From the NCBI GenBank assembly GCA_016781115.1, contig JADDQX010000040.1, positions 1-17,016 of the forward strand: a stretch of 17,016 bases of DNA. Direction: 5' to 3'. Of the stretch, positions 8,781 through 14,956 are shown piece by piece. Positions within the stretch are counted from its first letter, which is position 1; every line of letters begins with the position of its first letter. The DNA comes from Actinomycetota bacterium. Lineage in GTDB: Bacteria > Actinomycetota > CADDZG01 > WHSQ01. The notes below the pieces were generated by a model that was not told where the DNA came from, did no database searches, and worked only from the letters and a program-made list of their open reading frames with translations. A program made the position numbers and the translations under genes.

Positions 8781-8866
8781 GGCGGGATGCCCGAGTGGCC
8801 AAAGGGAGCGGCCTGTAAAGTCGCCGGCGTATGCCTTCAGAGGTTCAAATCCTCTTCCCGCCACCA
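8781..8866 (+). tRNA. tRNA-Tyr (anticodon GTA)
   Basis: The acceptor stem GGCGGGA (8781-8787) pairs with TCCCGCC (8856-8862), followed by discriminator A and an encoded CCA (8864-8866). The anticodon arm is GCGGC-CTGTAAA-GTCGC with one G-T pair, placing the anticodon GTA at 8815-8817. The T arm is AGAGG-TTCAAAT-CCTCT. Between anticodon and T arms is the long variable arm of class II tRNAs, which with GTA identifies tyrosine in bacteria. The D arm CCCGAGTGGCCAAAGGGAGC closely matches bacterial tRNA-Tyr. A TATCCT (8761-8766) upstream could be its -10 box, without a clear -35. Confidence 0.97.
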
Positions 8867-8909
8867 TCAGGGACGGCCGCGAAGATTCCGTGACCGGTCG
8901 ATCTGACAG

Positions 8910-9470
8910 ATGAGGTCCGACGGCGAGCTCGTCTACGTCCGGCTCCTGGAGATGGAAGACGCTCAGGACCTGCTCGACCTGCGTGTGCGCAACAGAGACT
9001 TCCTGGCGCCCTGGGTGCCGCACCGGCCCGGGATGCGATACACGCTGGATGAACAGACGGCGCAACTCGCGTTCGCGCTGGAGAGTGCTGCGAGCGACGG
9101 GGCGTATCACTTCGGGATCTTCACGCCTGGAGCCGAGCTCGTCGGCACGGTCACCCTTGCCAACGTGGCGCGCGGCCCGTGGCAGAACGCGACGATCGGC
9201 TACTTCGTCGATCACGCGCACAACAGCAAGGGCTACGTCACGGAGGCGATCCGCCTGGTCACGCGCCTCGCCTTCACGGACCTTGGTCTCCATCGCGTGC
9301 AGGCTGGGGTCATGCCGCGCAATCCCGCCTCTATACGCGCTCTGGAGAAGGCGGGGTACCGACGCGAGGGACTATCGCTTCGTTACCTGCAGATCAACGA
9401 TGTGTGGGAGGACCATGTCATATTCGCGATCACACAGGAAGATGTCGCGGATAGTTGCAGACAGACCTAG
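8910..9470 (+). CDS. GNAT family N-acetyltransferase (RimJ/RimL type)
   Basis: This 186-residue protein has the fold of ribosomal-protein alanine acetyltransferase-like GNAT enzymes, which transfer acetyl from acetyl-CoA to an N-terminal or small-molecule amine. Visible signatures are VRLLEMEDAQDLLDLRVRN at the N-terminus, ELVGTVTLANV (beta strands 2-3), IGYFVDHAHNSKGYVTEAIR (residues 96-115, the acetyl-CoA pyrophosphate loop), and GVMPRNPASIRALEKAGYRR (133-152, motif B). The substrate cannot be told. It lies 43 bases after the tRNA-Tyr and its TAG stop shares a CTAG (9467-9470) with the convergent gene. A decayed copy of its last third is found at 12411-12527. Confidence 0.9.
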   Translation: MRSDGELVYVRLLEMEDAQDLLDLRVRNRDFLAPWVPHRPGMRYTLDEQTAQLAFALESAASDGAYHFGIFTPGAELVGTVTLANVARGPWQNATIGYFVDHAHNSKGYVTEAIRLVTRLAFTDLGLHRVQAGVMPRNPASIRALEKAGYRREGLSLRYLQINDVWEDHVIFAITQEDVADSCRQT

Positions 9471-10435
9471 GCAGCAGGTCGCAGTCTCTCGCTCTCGTCC
9501 GCATCGTTGTCATGCCTGAAGGCTCGAATGTCGGCGCCAACCGCGCGCGGCCGCTTGAAGAGTGGCATCCGAGTTCGGGCGAGATACAGGATCAGCGTCA
9601 TCACCGCGGCCAGCGATAGGGTCAGCGCGAGCCTGTCGTCGCGGTCGTAGTTCCTCGGAGCCCGCTCGGTTGATTCCGCCGGTTCCGGCTCGAGGAGGAA
9701 CAACGGGCCGTCGGCGGTTAGCGTCGAAAGTTCACCGGCTAGAGGTGCTTTGAAGACCTCTGCGGCGTCACGTGGTTGCGCGCGGCTCGAGGTTGTGTGT
9801 TGTCGGCCCGCTGCCGATAAGGATTCGACGATCGCTCCGGCCACGCTGTCGCTGGCTTCCACACTCTGCGACTCCTGTTCGGTCTGCGATGACGTGATGT
9901 TCGAGCGGCCGTCCGTGGCTCTGGCTTCTGTACCTTGATTGGTCGGCTGGTCCGCTCGCCCCGCTGCGCCGTCCCCACTCTGTTCTTGATCGGCCGTCTC
10001 AGGTGTCTGCTCCTGCGAGCCCACAGGAACCAAGACCTCGAACGAGGTGGCGGGCGAAGCTGAATCACCGTCCGCTTCCAGGCCGATCGCGAACACCATG
10101 TGTCGCCCGCCCGCAGCGTCCGGGACGGTGACATAGGTCTCGAAGGTGGCCCGCGGTTTCTCGTCGGGGTACATGGGATTCACCTCAGGGGGAGGGGAGG
10201 TGGTGGTGGTTTCGCCGAGAAGCGTCCCATCTGGCGAATCCCAGCGGATCTCGACGCGGCTGTCGGGATACCAGTCCCCACCCGTTACGCGCACCTGATC
10301 CCCGCCGTTGCCGCTCTGGGGCTCCACCCGCAGGTACGCAGAGGCCGGATGGGCCTCGGCTAGCCCTGTCGTGGTGACCAGGAGCGCGAGAGTTGCGAGC
10401 AGAACGAACGAAGCGCGAGGTGCCGTAGCTGTCAT
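9467..10435 (-). CDS. Exported membrane-anchored surface protein, Ig-like head and acidic/polar stalk
   Basis: This 322-residue protein is of unknown function. Residues 1-27 are a signal peptide (SFVLLATLALLVTTTGLAEA, then HPAS). Residues about 28-140 look like an all-beta Ig-like or TIG-like domain (AYLRVEPQSGNGGDQVRVTG, RVEIRWDSPDGTLLGE, TFETYVTVPDAAGGRHMVFA). A Gln/Ser/Thr/Glu-rich stalk follows (about 145-255). One transmembrane helix near the C-terminus (LALTLSLAAVMTLILYLA) and a basic tail (RTRMPLFKRPRAV) would anchor it with the head outside. I chose the ATG at 10435-10433 because AAGGGGGAG lies just upstream and the signal peptide begins there; an 80-residue upstream extension is possible but lacks such support. 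It is divergent from the FG-GAP gene. Confidence 0.8.
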   Translation of the reverse strand: MTATAPRASFVLLATLALLVTTTGLAEAHPASAYLRVEPQSGNGGDQVRVTGGDWYPDSRVEIRWDSPDGTLLGETTTTSPPPEVNPMYPDEKPRATFETYVTVPDAAGGRHMVFAIGLEADGDSASPATSFEVLVPVGSQEQTPETADQEQSGDGAAGRADQPTNQGTEARATDGRSNITSSQTEQESQSVEASDSVAGAIVESLSAAGRQHTTSSRAQPRDAAEVFKAPLAGELSTLTADGPLFLLEPEPAESTERAPRNYDRDDRLALTLSLAAVMTLILYLARTRMPLFKRPRAVGADIRAFRHDNDADESERLRPAA

Positions 10436-10586
10436 GTCTCCCCCTTGCGGATGCCGTGCCGCACAACTATAAGCCCGACCAAGGGAGATCCCGCCTGCAC
10501 GGAATAGGGCAGGAATCCGGACGTTCACCACTAATAGGACAGGAGCGGATCCTTCAGGATCGGCTTTTTCTAGGGGGGTCACTCTC
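10436..10586. promoter_or_regulatory. Divergent promoter/leader region between two exported-protein genes
   Basis: These 151 bases must serve both genes. On the - strand, AAGGGGGAG (10438-10446) is the ribosome-binding site of the surface protein and TATAGT (complement of 10466-10471) could be a -10 box, without a matching -35. On the + strand there is a hairpin CCTGC-(10)-GCAGG at 10494-10513, two related words (GGAATAGG at 10501-10508 and AGGACAGGA at 10536-10544) shared with the M23 leader, and then a terminator-like hairpin. The FG-GAP start has only the G-rich AGGGGGG (10572-10578) as a ribosome-binding site. Confidence 0.4.
10545..10570 (+). terminator. Intrinsic-terminator-like hairpin in the FG-GAP gene leader
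   Basis: GCGGATCC (10545-10552) and GGATCGGC (10557-10564) form an 8-bp stem with one G-G mismatch and a TTCA loop, followed at once by five T residues (10565-10569). The element ends only 17 bases before the ATG at 10587. Because there is no upstream + strand gene closer than the GNAT gene, it looks like a conditional terminator (attenuator) within the leader, unless the promoter lies inside or after it. Confidence 0.55.
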
Positions 10587-12410
10587 ATGTCGGATCGGAT
10601 CAACGCCCGCTTTCGTCGGACGGCCGGAACTATCCGGTTGTTGCTTGTGCTTGCATCGGTCGGGATCGGGCTCATCGCAACATCCCCAGGCGGATACGGG
10701 GCGACTAAGGAAACCCCATACGGATCGACGCGGGTAGATGCGCCGCATCCTCAGGTCGACGGTCGTTCGGCGGAACGAACGGCGACGGCGGATGATCTCG
10801 ACGGCGACGGGACCACCGACTTCTTCATGGCGGTTCCGAATCACGATGACGGCGATAAGGCCGACGCCGGTCTCGTGTACGCGATGAGCGGCAAGACGCA
10901 GAAGGTGCTTTACCAGATCCCTCCGCCCCAGCCCCAAAGCCAGGCGAAGTTCGGTTTCTTTATCTCGGTGCCCGGCGACCTCGACGGCGATCGGGTGGAT
11001 GACGTGGCGGTCGGAACCGACGCTCAGGACGTCTATACGGGTGAAGGCTCCCAGTGTGGCGAGGCAGAGCCGAACGGCTGCAACGAGAACCAAGGCAAGG
11101 CCTGGGTCTTCAGCGGCGCAGACGGCAAGCTCCTCTACGACCTGGACAACCCGGAACCGCAGGGCACAGAGACCAACACGGCCCGGTTCGGTTCACGCAT
11201 CGGCCGCGCGGGAGACCTCACCGCCGACGGCGTCTCGGAGATCATCGTAGGCGCTTCCAACAACGACATGCCGGCCGGTTGCGGCAATGCGATTCCCGTG
11301 CCGCCGGGATGTCGCAAAGACGAAGGACAGGCCTTCATCTTCAACGGTAAGACGGGCAAGCTCTTCCGCACGCTGAACCTTCCCGAGCTCGACCGCACAC
11401 CCACTTGCCCGGCCGCATGCGGCTCGTTTGGATTGGCCGTACAGGGTCCCGGAGACACGAACAAAGACGGCATCACCGACCAGTACGTGAACGCCGGCAG
11501 CTTTGCGGCCTTGAGCGGGCGGAGCTACGTGTTCAGCGGCAAGGACGGAGAGCTCCTGCAGCGGATCGACAATCCCGATCCACAACCGATCGTGATCTTC
11601 GGGTTCCAGGACGCGGAGCCCTTGGCGCCCGGTGACGTGAACGCCGACGGCTTCGATGATCTCTACGCGAACGGCTTCCTCCAGGACGGCGATTCCGGTG
11701 AGGACGAGGGCCGCGCCTGGGTCTTCAGCGGCAAAGACGGCGAGTTGCTTTACGAGATCAGAGACCCGTCGCCCGAAGAGGGCGGGCAGTTCGGATGGTC
11801 GCTCGCGAAGACCGACTACAACAACGACCAGACGCCCGACCTCTACATCGGCCAGTCACCACACCACACACCTGGAGCGAAGGGCTTCGGAGGTACCTAC
11901 GTCTTCGACGGGAAGGACGGGTCACCCCTTAAGACGCTGGAGCTCCCTGAAGCCGACCGACAGGAAAGTACAGAGGACAACCTCGGACCTAACCTGGGAT
12001 GGACGGTTGCGACCCCGGGCGACCTGAACGGGGACGGCGAACCCGATTACCTAGCGGGCGCGCCCTTCCTCGACGTAGGCGACAACAAGGACCAGGGCCG
12101 CCTCTACGTCTTCTTCTCGCAGCTCGAGAACCCCCGAGCGAGCGCCTGCACCATCGTCGGCGACCAGGGCGGCGAGGTCCTGCGAGGCACGCGCGGCGAT
12201 GATGTCATCTGTGGCCGCGGCGGCAAGGATGTGCTGAAAGGCCGCGGCGGGAACGACATCCTCAAGGGTGGGAGCGGCGACGACACGCTGAGAGGTGGAA
12301 GCGGACGCGACACCTTGAAGGGCGGACGCGGCAACGACGAACTGTTCGGAGGCCGCGGTCGAGACACCTGCCGAGGAGGCCCTGGCCGCGACAAGAAGCG
12401 CAGCTGCTAG
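10587..12410 (+). CDS. Secreted FG-GAP beta-propeller protein with C-terminal RTX-type calcium-binding repeats
   Basis: This 607-residue exported protein likely binds calcium on or outside the cell. Residues 13-39 form a signal or anchor helix (TIRLLLVLASVGIGLIATS). Seven FG-GAP/integrin-alpha-like repeats follow, each with a calcium loop: DLDGDGTTD (70-78), DLDGDRVDD (131-139), DLTADGVSE (210-218), DTNKDGITD (290-298), DVNADGFDD (350-358), DYNNDQTPD (410-418) and DLNGDGEPD (479-487). Seven repeats match one closed propeller. Repeated strands such as GKAWVFSGADGKLLY separate them. Residues 533-602 are glycine/aspartate nonapeptide-like RTX repeats. Cysteines 157/164, 232/242 and 274/278 may pair in loops. 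No catalytic residues are evident; adhesion or matrix function is inferred. Confidence 0.88.
   Translation: MSDRINARFRRTAGTIRLLLVLASVGIGLIATSPGGYGATKETPYGSTRVDAPHPQVDGRSAERTATADDLDGDGTTDFFMAVPNHDDGDKADAGLVYAMSGKTQKVLYQIPPPQPQSQAKFGFFISVPGDLDGDRVDDVAVGTDAQDVYTGEGSQCGEAEPNGCNENQGKAWVFSGADGKLLYDLDNPEPQGTETNTARFGSRIGRAGDLTADGVSEIIVGASNNDMPAGCGNAIPVPPGCRKDEGQAFIFNGKTGKLFRTLNLPELDRTPTCPAACGSFGLAVQGPGDTNKDGITDQYVNAGSFAALSGRSYVFSGKDGELLQRIDNPDPQPIVIFGFQDAEPLAPGDVNADGFDDLYANGFLQDGDSGEDEGRAWVFSGKDGELLYEIRDPSPEEGGQFGWSLAKTDYNNDQTPDLYIGQSPHHTPGAKGFGGTYVFDGKDGSPLKTLELPEADRQESTEDNLGPNLGWTVATPGDLNGDGEPDYLAGAPFLDVGDNKDQGRLYVFFSQLENPRASACTIVGDQGGEVLRGTRGDDVICGRGGKDVLKGRGGNDILKGGSGDDTLRGGSGRDTLKGGRGNDELFGGRGRDTCRGGPGRDKKRSC
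12183..12392 (+). repeat. RTX/haemolysin-type calcium-binding repeat block
   Basis: Within the FG-GAP gene, residues 533-602 repeat a nine-residue unit of the form GG-x-G-x-D-x-L-x: GGKDVLKGR, GGNDILKGG, SGDDTLRGG, SGRDTLKGG, RGNDELFGG, and diverged flanking units. Such units form a parallel beta roll with one Ca2+ per turn in known RTX proteins. The block is short (about seven units), is rich in Arg/Lys relative to typical RTX, and reaches almost to the stop codon. Confidence 0.85.
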
Positions 12411-12527
12411 GCAAAGGCCGGTACCGGCGAGAGGGTTCGGTTATCGCTCCGTCATCTGCGCATAAACGACGAGTGGGAAGACCATGTGATGTTCGCCATC
12501 ACTCAGGAAGACATCTACCAAGCCTGA
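12411..12527 (+). pseudogene. Frameshifted 3' remnant of a GNAT acetyltransferase gene
   Basis: This stretch matches the last third of the intact GNAT gene at 8910-9470. After a region with a one-base loss and a four-base gain, the translation reads LSLRHLRINDEWEDHVMFA then ITQED, against LSLRYLQINDVWEDHVIFA then ITQED in the intact protein, and ends at TGA 12525-12527. By hand count 57 of 71 bases are identical between 12442-12512 and 9373-9443. Upstream, KAG and scrambled YRREG remain recognisable. No start or N-terminal two-thirds is present, so it cannot encode an enzyme. It begins right after, and in frame with, the FG-GAP stop codon, filling the gap to the convergent anti-sigma-like gene. 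Confidence 0.85.
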
Positions 12528-12532
12528 AGCCT

Positions 12533-13525
12533 CTAATCTTCTTCCTCGTTGTCCTCGCCGCCACCGTCGTCCTCGCCACCACCGTCTTCGTCGCCCTCCG
12601 CTGAGTCATCGGGCGGGTCGGACTGCTGGCTCTCCTCGTCACTATCGGTGTCCGCTTCCTCGCCCGCCTCGTCAGGGTCCCCGTCGTCGTCCGGTTCATC
12701 AGCGTCTCCGTCAGAGTCATCGTCGTTCGAACCGCCCGAAGATGTGTCCTCCTCCTCCGCGTCTCCACCATCAGCATGGTCACTGCCGCCGCCGTCGTTT
12801 TCAGGGTGAGACCCGTCTTGCGTCTCCGCATCTTCGTCATCTGGCTCTCTTGAGGATGCTTCGCCCTCGCCCGCGACGCGACCTGAGTCATCAGACCCCG
12901 ACGAGCCCACCTCCTGGCGAGAACCGTCTCCCCCCGATCCGCCGCGTGATCCCGAGGTCGCTCGCGGGTCCTCCCCGCGGAAGTCGGGGTCCTCGACACC
13001 GAGGTCAGGCTGCTCCGACGTCTTCGGATCATCGCTGCCAGCCTCGGTCGCTTCCGCCGAGTCGGTCTGTTCGGCATCGTCTGCAGGCGCAGGGAGGTCG
13101 ACCCCTACTAGATCGGCGATCTCTGCCGTCGCTCGCTGGAGCCCATCCGGCAGCACCCCCGCGTATGCCATGCCACCGAAAACGGTGCTGAGCGAGAGCG
13201 TTCCAGCAGCGAGTTTGCGTGACCATGTCATCGCCGCCGCTCGGGCTCGCCGGGGACCAGAGGTCGCGATGCGTTCGCCAGGGTCCATCGTCCAAGATTG
13301 CCTCTCGGCGACCGCTCCCATGATCGCTGTGAGGTGGCGATCTTCGAGAGCGGGTGGGACGTCCACCGTGGGATGGGCGCCCTGGATCTGCTGGACCAGC
13401 AGCGCCAGCTCGCGCGTCGCGCCGTCCGGCTCGGACTGGGCCTCGTTCGCGAGCAGCGCGTTCAGCCGGTCGTCGATGAAGGTCGGGTTCGTCATGTCTT
13501 CTGGTTCAACGTCGAAGATGCTCAT
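12533..13525 (-). CDS. Single-pass anti-sigma-factor-like membrane protein with long acidic external tail
   Basis: This 330-residue protein is translationally coupled to the ECF sigma gene by an ATGA overlap (ATG 13525-13523). Residues 1-100 are a soluble, probably cytoplasmic helical part (DRLNALLANEAQSEPDGATR, LEDRHLTAIMGAVAERQSW). One transmembrane helix lies at about 104-124 (KLAAGTLSLSTVFGGMAYAG). VLPDGLQRATAEIADLVGVD follows, a segment seen just outside the membrane in actinobacterial proteins encoded next to sigma factors. From about 147 to the end, some 180 residues are almost entirely Asp, Glu, Ser and Gly. There is no cysteine, so the zinc anti-sigma (ZAS) motif is absent. Anti-sigma function is inferred from gene order and topology; the acidic tail could bind cations. 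Confidence 0.75.
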   Translation of the reverse strand: MSIFDVEPEDMTNPTFIDDRLNALLANEAQSEPDGATRELALLVQQIQGAHPTVDVPPALEDRHLTAIMGAVAERQSWTMDPGERIATSGPRRARAAAMTWSRKLAAGTLSLSTVFGGMAYAGVLPDGLQRATAEIADLVGVDLPAPADDAEQTDSAEATEAGSDDPKTSEQPDLGVEDPDFRGEDPRATSGSRGGSGGDGSRQEVGSSGSDDSGRVAGEGEASSREPDDEDAETQDGSHPENDGGGSDHADGGDAEEEDTSSGGSNDDDSDGDADEPDDDGDPDEAGEEADTDSDEESQQSDPPDDSAEGDEDGGGEDDGGGEDNEEED

Positions 13526-14076
13526 GAGGAAACGGCCTGTGGGAGATCCCGTCTCAACGCCGCCACGGCTCGCGACTGAAGAGCTTTGATCGCTCCGGGT
13601 TTCTTGCCGAGAGCCTCGGCGACCTCGGCGATGCTGAGGCCGGCGATCAGACGCAGGAACACGACGTCCTGTTGGTCCGGGGATAGATGACGGATCGCCT
13701 GCTGCACCTCCTGAGACGCGATCGTCGTGAGCGCCTGTTCCTCTGGATCTCCGACGTCTCCCGTCAGTGCCAGTACCTCGTCGCTTACGGGATCCACCGG
13801 GCGCCGTGAACGGCTTCGCAGGGAGTCGATGAAGCGGCGGTGAGCGATCGTGACGATCCATCCTCTGAAGTCGTCCTCGCTGCCGGTGAACTGCTCCAGC
13901 TTGCTGACGACCTGCACGAAGACTTCGGCGGTGAGGTCCTCGGGCTCGGGAGCGCGGCGCGCCCGGAGGTAGCGGAGCACTACGGGCGCTAGGTCCCGAT
14001 AGAGATCCCGCCACGCCCACTCTGCCCCCACGCGCGCGGCCGCCAAGGTCGGTTCGAAAGCGCTGCCGAGGCTCAT
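13522..14076 (-). CDS. ECF-family RNA polymerase sigma factor (sigma-70 family)
   Basis: This 184-residue protein has only regions 2 and 4, as in ECF sigma factors. Region 2 spans about 22-90, with PEDLTAEVFVQVVSKLEQF and the 2.3/2.4 promoter-melting and -10 helix FRGWIVTIAHRRFIDSLRSR. Region 4 spans about 122-176, with LSPDQQDVVFLRLIAGLSIA and the -35-reading helix-turn-helix EVAEALGKKPGAIKALQSR. I chose the ATG at 14076 because GGAAGGA lies 4 bases upstream. A GTG at 14115 is in frame but would sit inside the terminator hairpin. The TGA overlaps the start of the anti-sigma-like gene. The gene begins 34 bases after the hairpin that ends the preceding transcription unit. Confidence 0.92.
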   Translation of the reverse strand: MSLGSAFEPTLAAARVGAEWAWRDLYRDLAPVVLRYLRARRAPEPEDLTAEVFVQVVSKLEQFTGSEDDFRGWIVTIAHRRFIDSLRSRSRRPVDPVSDEVLALTGDVGDPEEQALTTIASQEVQQAIRHLSPDQQDVVFLRLIAGLSIAEVAEALGKKPGAIKALQSRAVAALRRDLPQAVSS

Positions 14077-14103
14077 CGGTTCCTTCCGTGAAAGATGTAG
14101 CGG

Positions 14104-14140
14104 AACGAAAGACACGGGGGCCGAGTTCGGCCCCCGTGTC
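14104..14140 (-). terminator. Strong rho-independent terminator between the acidic repeat gene and the sigma operon
   Basis: The perfect 14-bp inverted repeat GACACGGGGGCCGA (14111-14124) and TCGGCCCCCGTGTC (14127-14140) forms a very stable GC-rich stem with a minimal loop. Read on the - strand it is followed by TTTCGTT (complement of 14104-14110), and on the + strand by TGTTTCGTCT, so it could act in both directions. It lies 30 bases after the stop of the TSP3-like gene and 34 bases before the sigma factor ATG. Confidence 0.85.
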
Positions 14141-14170
14141 TGTTTCGTCTGCGTCTACGCAGTTCTTTAG

Positions 14171-14944
14171 TTAGGCGTCCGAGCCGTCCTCGGCGCTCTC
14201 GTCCGAGGCACTGTCGTCGCTCTCGTCCGTGGCGCCATCGCTGCTCTCGTCGGTTGCACCCTCGCCGGAGTCCTCCGACTCTGGCTCGGTGTCGTCGCTG
14301 TCTTCCGCCTCCGTCCCCTCGCCGAGTACATCGTCCTCGTCTTCGTCGTCAACGCCGTCGGCGTCGGAGTCCTCGTCACCGTCCTCGACCCCATCGTTGT
14401 CCGAGTCGGCGTCCTCCTCGTCCTCCAGCCCGTCGTCATCGAGGTCCCCGTCGGAGCCACTGTCGTTCTCGTCCTCGTCGTCGAGCCCGTCTTCATCGCT
14501 GTCGTCATCGTCCGCGATCGCGGCCTCAGCGGCGTCGTCCTCGTCCTCGTTCTCGACGCCATCGCCGTCTTCGTCCTCGTCGCCGTCTTCGGTGCCGTCA
14601 TCGTCGGTGTCGGAGTCGGTGGGGTCGGTCTCTGCATCGCCATCCTTGACCTCGTCACCGTCGTCCATCCCGTCGTCATCCGAGTCCTCGTCCTTCGGCT
14701 CCGTCTCGTTGCGGTACTCGGCGCGGTTCCGCAGCTGGTCGTGGTCGGGGTTGCCGCCGGCGTTGGCGCGATCCGGGTTCAGGTCGTTGTTGACCTCCCA
14801 GACGTTCGGCATCCCGTCGTCGTCTCGGTCCCGGTCACCGGCCGCGAAGGCACCGGCGGAGAGGCCGATGACGTAGTACGCGGCGAGAAGAAGTCCCGCC
14901 AACAGGCGAACGGGCTTGGTCCTGAGAAGAGATCCCAGTGACAT
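14171..14944 (-). CDS. Secreted, highly acidic thrombospondin-type-3-like calcium-binding repeat protein
   Basis: This 257-residue exported protein has a signal peptide at 1-35 (VRLLAGLLLAAYYVIGLSAG, cleavage near AFA-AGD). The mature part is one chain of Asp-rich calcium loops of the D-x-D-x-DG-xx-D/N-xx-E type found in thrombospondin type 3 and dockerin-like repeats: DRDDDGMPNVWE (39-50), DSDDDGMDDGDE (87-98), DTDDDGTEDGDE (112-123), DEDGDGVENEDE (124-135), DDSDEDGLDDEDE (147-159), DGDLDDDGLEDEE (165-177), DSDNDGVEDGDE (180-191) and DSDADGVDDEDE (192-203). A Ser/Glu/Asp tail follows without a membrane anchor. It should be strongly anionic and able to bind many Ca2+ ions. AAAGGAG (14951-14957) is the ribosome-binding site, directly adjoining a c-di-GMP-I riboswitch. 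Function is inferred to be surface or matrix-related. Confidence 0.88.
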   Translation of the reverse strand: MSLGSLLRTKPVRLLAGLLLAAYYVIGLSAGAFAAGDRDRDDDGMPNVWEVNNDLNPDRANAGGNPDHDQLRNRAEYRNETEPKDEDSDDDGMDDGDEVKDGDAETDPTDSDTDDDGTEDGDEDEDGDGVENEDEDDAAEAAIADDDDSDEDGLDDEDENDSGSDGDLDDDGLEDEEDADSDNDGVEDGDEDSDADGVDDEDEDDVLGEGTEAEDSDDTEPESEDSGEGATDESSDGATDESDDSASDESAEDGSDA

Positions 14945-14956
14945 GTGGTGCTCCTT

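Noticed and set aside
8781..8910. tRNA-Tyr 3' end as an integration (att) site
   Set aside because: No second copy of the tRNA 3' sequence and no integrase was seen in the window, so there is no evidence of an integrated element.
10436..10675. 80-residue N-terminal extension of the - strand surface protein
   Set aside because: The ATG at 10435 has a good Shine-Dalgarno and begins a classic signal peptide. The extension would overlap the FG-GAP gene start and bury the signal peptide.
14077..14115. GTG start at 14115 for the sigma factor
   Set aside because: It lies within the terminator stem, has no Shine-Dalgarno, and adds residues (VPLHLSRKEP) not typical of ECF factors; the ATG at 14076 has GGAAGGA upstream.
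14174..14700. Regular short repeats resembling a repeat array
   Set aside because: The periodicity comes from repeated Asp/Glu/Gly codons of calcium loops; there are no identical repeats with unique spacers, so it is not CRISPR.
14229..14876. 215-codon Ser/Pro-rich + strand frame
   Set aside because: It is the complement of the Asp/Glu codon runs of the TSP3-like gene, whose signal peptide, Shine-Dalgarno and riboswitch fix the true strand.
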